A stretch of DNA of 8,021 nt from Actinomycetes bacterium (lineage in GTDB: Bacteria > Actinomycetota > Actinomycetes > Actinomycetales > Demequinaceae): positions 1-8,021 of the forward strand of contig JAEYUX010000111.1 of NCBI GenBank assembly GCA_023432235.1, written 5' to 3'. This document shows positions 7,160 through 8,021 of the stretch, piece after piece. The notes beneath the pieces are model-generated. The model saw only the letters and a list, made by a program, of their open reading frames with translations. It was not told the origin of the DNA and did not search any database. A program made the translations under genes and the position numbers. How positions within the stretch are numbered: position 1 is the stretch's first letter; every line of letters begins with the position of its first letter.

Positions 7160-7188
7160 TTGACGGGCCAGAATCCGGGCAGTATGTT
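7160..7188 (+). promoter_or_regulatory. Candidate sigma-70-type promoter of the IclR gene
   Basis: TTGACG (7160-7165), an ideal 17-bp spacer and TATGTT (7183-7188) match the consensus at 5 of 6 and 4 of 6 bases. Start of transcription would be near 7195. The leader would be about 84 nt to the GTG at 7279, or about 150 nt to the GTG at 7345. Confidence 0.6.
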
Positions 7189-7200
7189 CACTTATAGAAC
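7186..7200. promoter_or_regulatory. GTTC-N7-GAAC operator candidate over the IclR promoter
   Basis: GTTCACTTATAGAAC is a 15-bp dyad overlapping the -10 end and the start point of the + strand promoter. A further GTTC follows at 7205-7208, so GAAC-N4-GTTC also forms. From memory, the PcaU/PobR group of IclR regulators binds 15-bp sites of the form GTTC-N7-GNAC, which fits autorepression by the neighbouring IclR protein. Only the sequence symmetry is observed. Confidence 0.45.
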
Positions 7201-7278
7201 GCTTGTTCGCCTGGCGGTCAACGATGACCTGGGGTCTTCAGTCCGTCCGTCAGCGCCGCCAGGAAGGTGGAATCCACG

Positions 7279-8021
7279 GTGGAGCCCCGCACGTCGAGCA
7301 CCGGAACAATTCCAGGGAGCCAGCCCCGCGATGGCGATGGCCTCGTGCCCAATACCGGTGAGCGCCGGGAGGCAACCGAACGGTCCGGTGAGTTTGTCCA
7401 ATCACTTGAGCGCGGCCTTGCCGTCATTCGGGCTTTTGGCGCCGAACGCCCCGCCCTCACCCTGAGCGAAGTCTCCCGACACACTGGCTTGTCACGCGCG
7501 TCGGCCCGGCGCTTCCTCCACACCCTTGTCGAACTCGGGTATCTCGCCTCGGACGGGCGGGAGTTCTCTTTGCGCCCACAGGTGCTCGAACTTGGCCATG
7601 CGTACCTATCCGGTCTGTCCCTGCCGCAAATCGCGCAGCCCTATCTGAAGAATCTTGCGACTGAAGTGGGCGAATCCGCGTCAGTTGCGGTGCTCGATGG
7701 CACCGACATCGTTTACGTGGCCCGCGTGGCGACCTACCGCATCATGTCCGCCGCGATCGTGGTGGGCACGCGCTTCCCCGCGTACGCAACGTCCATGGGA
7801 CGTGCGATCCTCGGCGCCGGCTCTATCGACCGTCAGGAGCGCTACCTCGCGGAGGCAGAGCTGCAGAAGTTCACACCCCGTACCATCACCGACCCCCGCC
7901 GTCTCAGGGCTGCGCTCGAGCATGTGCGCAAGGAAGGGTGGGCGCTCGTCGACCAGGAGCTCGAGGAGGGCCTGCGCTCACTCGCCGTGCCCGTGCGGGA
8001 TGCGACGGGGCGCGTGGTCGC
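7279..8021 (+). CDS. IclR-family transcriptional regulator, PcaU/PcaR-like, 3' truncated
   Basis: The frame is open from after the stop at 7225 to the window end, giving 247 visible residues from GTG 7279. The winged helix (about 40-95) contains FVQSLERGLAVIRAF, LTLSEVSRHTGLSRASARRFLHTLVELGYL and a basic recognition helix. The effector domain shows YVARVAT, TSMGRAIL and VDQELEEGLRSLAVPV (224-239), all typical of IclR proteins, and the style fits regulators of protocatechuate or hydroxybenzoate catabolism. Probably 20-30 residues are missing. The start is uncertain. GTG 7279 has a plausible AGGTG 9 nt upstream (7265-7269) but adds an N-terminal tail. GTG 7345 gives the common short N-terminus but no ribosome site. 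It is divergent from the importer operon, which it may control. Confidence 0.88.
   Translation, partial: MEPRTSSTGTIPGSQPRDGDGLVPNTGERREATERSGEFVQSLERGLAVIRAFGAERPALTLSEVSRHTGLSRASARRFLHTLVELGYLASDGREFSLRPQVLELGHAYLSGLSLPQIAQPYLKNLATEVGESASVAVLDGTDIVYVARVATYRIMSAAIVVGTRFPAYATSMGRAILGAGSIDRQERYLAEAELQKFTPRTITDPRRLRAALEHVRKEGWALVDQELEEGLRSLAVPVRDATGRVV

Larger units (their letters stand above)
6948..7278. other. Divergent intergenic control region
   Basis: About 331 bp between the importer operon and the IclR gene hold no believable coding frame. The region is locally more AT-rich than the flanking genes. It contains a + strand promoter candidate, a weaker - strand one, and several short dyads listed separately. 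Both transcription units probably take their control signals from here. Confidence 0.7.

Noticed and set aside
7011..7249. 9-bp direct repeat GTCCGTCCG at 7011-7019 and 7241-7249
   Set aside because: A short, low-complexity repeat 230 bp apart is easily expected by chance in GC-rich DNA and has no promoter-related position.
7151..7465. + strand open frame of 104 residues in the IclR promoter region
   Set aside because: It is Pro/Ser/Arg-rich, overlaps the IclR frame that carries clear family motifs, and has no recognisable domain; it is a shadow frame.

Overview
The window is high-GC DNA with short operon spacing, ATG/GTG starts and purine-rich ribosome sites. Protein styles (PaaX, PcaU-type IclR, NMT1-type ABC importer, Rv0130-like MaoC hydratase) suggest an actinobacterium. 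The order cannot be fixed from this sequence, and no rRNA, tRNA, CRISPR, phage or insertion sequence is visible.

Layout. (1) Positions 1-2645, + strand: three genes in a probable operon. They are the 3' part of an ACMSD-type amidohydrolase, a MaoC-type (R)-enoyl-CoA hydratase and an acyl/aryl-CoA synthetase. (2) Positions 2642-6947, - strand: a five-gene operon read right to left. It encodes a lipoprotein substrate-binding protein, permease 1, permease 2 and an ATPase of the nitrate/sulfonate/taurine (NMT1/SsuABC) importer class, then a PaaX-family repressor. The last four genes are nearly or fully overlapping, while a 13-bp perfect hairpin separates the binding-protein gene from the first permease gene. 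The PaaX and synthetase genes converge and share 4 bp at their stops. (3) Positions 6948-7278: a divergent control region with a good + strand promoter, a weaker - strand promoter and several dyad elements. (4) From about 7279 to the window end, + strand: a 3'-truncated IclR-family regulator of the PcaU/PcaR style.

How they may work together (inference): the importer takes up a small organic acid, possibly aromatic. The synthetase would activate it, or a breakdown product, to a CoA thioester. The hydratase and amidohydrolase would act on CoA-linked or ring-cleavage intermediates, with the full pathway extending left of the window. PaaX-family repressors classically sense an aryl-CoA thioester, whereas PcaU-type IclR proteins sense free aromatic acids, so the locus may monitor both outside substrate and internal intermediate. 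The substrate cannot be named from this sequence. All components belong to known families. The unusual points are the combination, the two unequal permeases with one ATPase, and the dense regulatory region.
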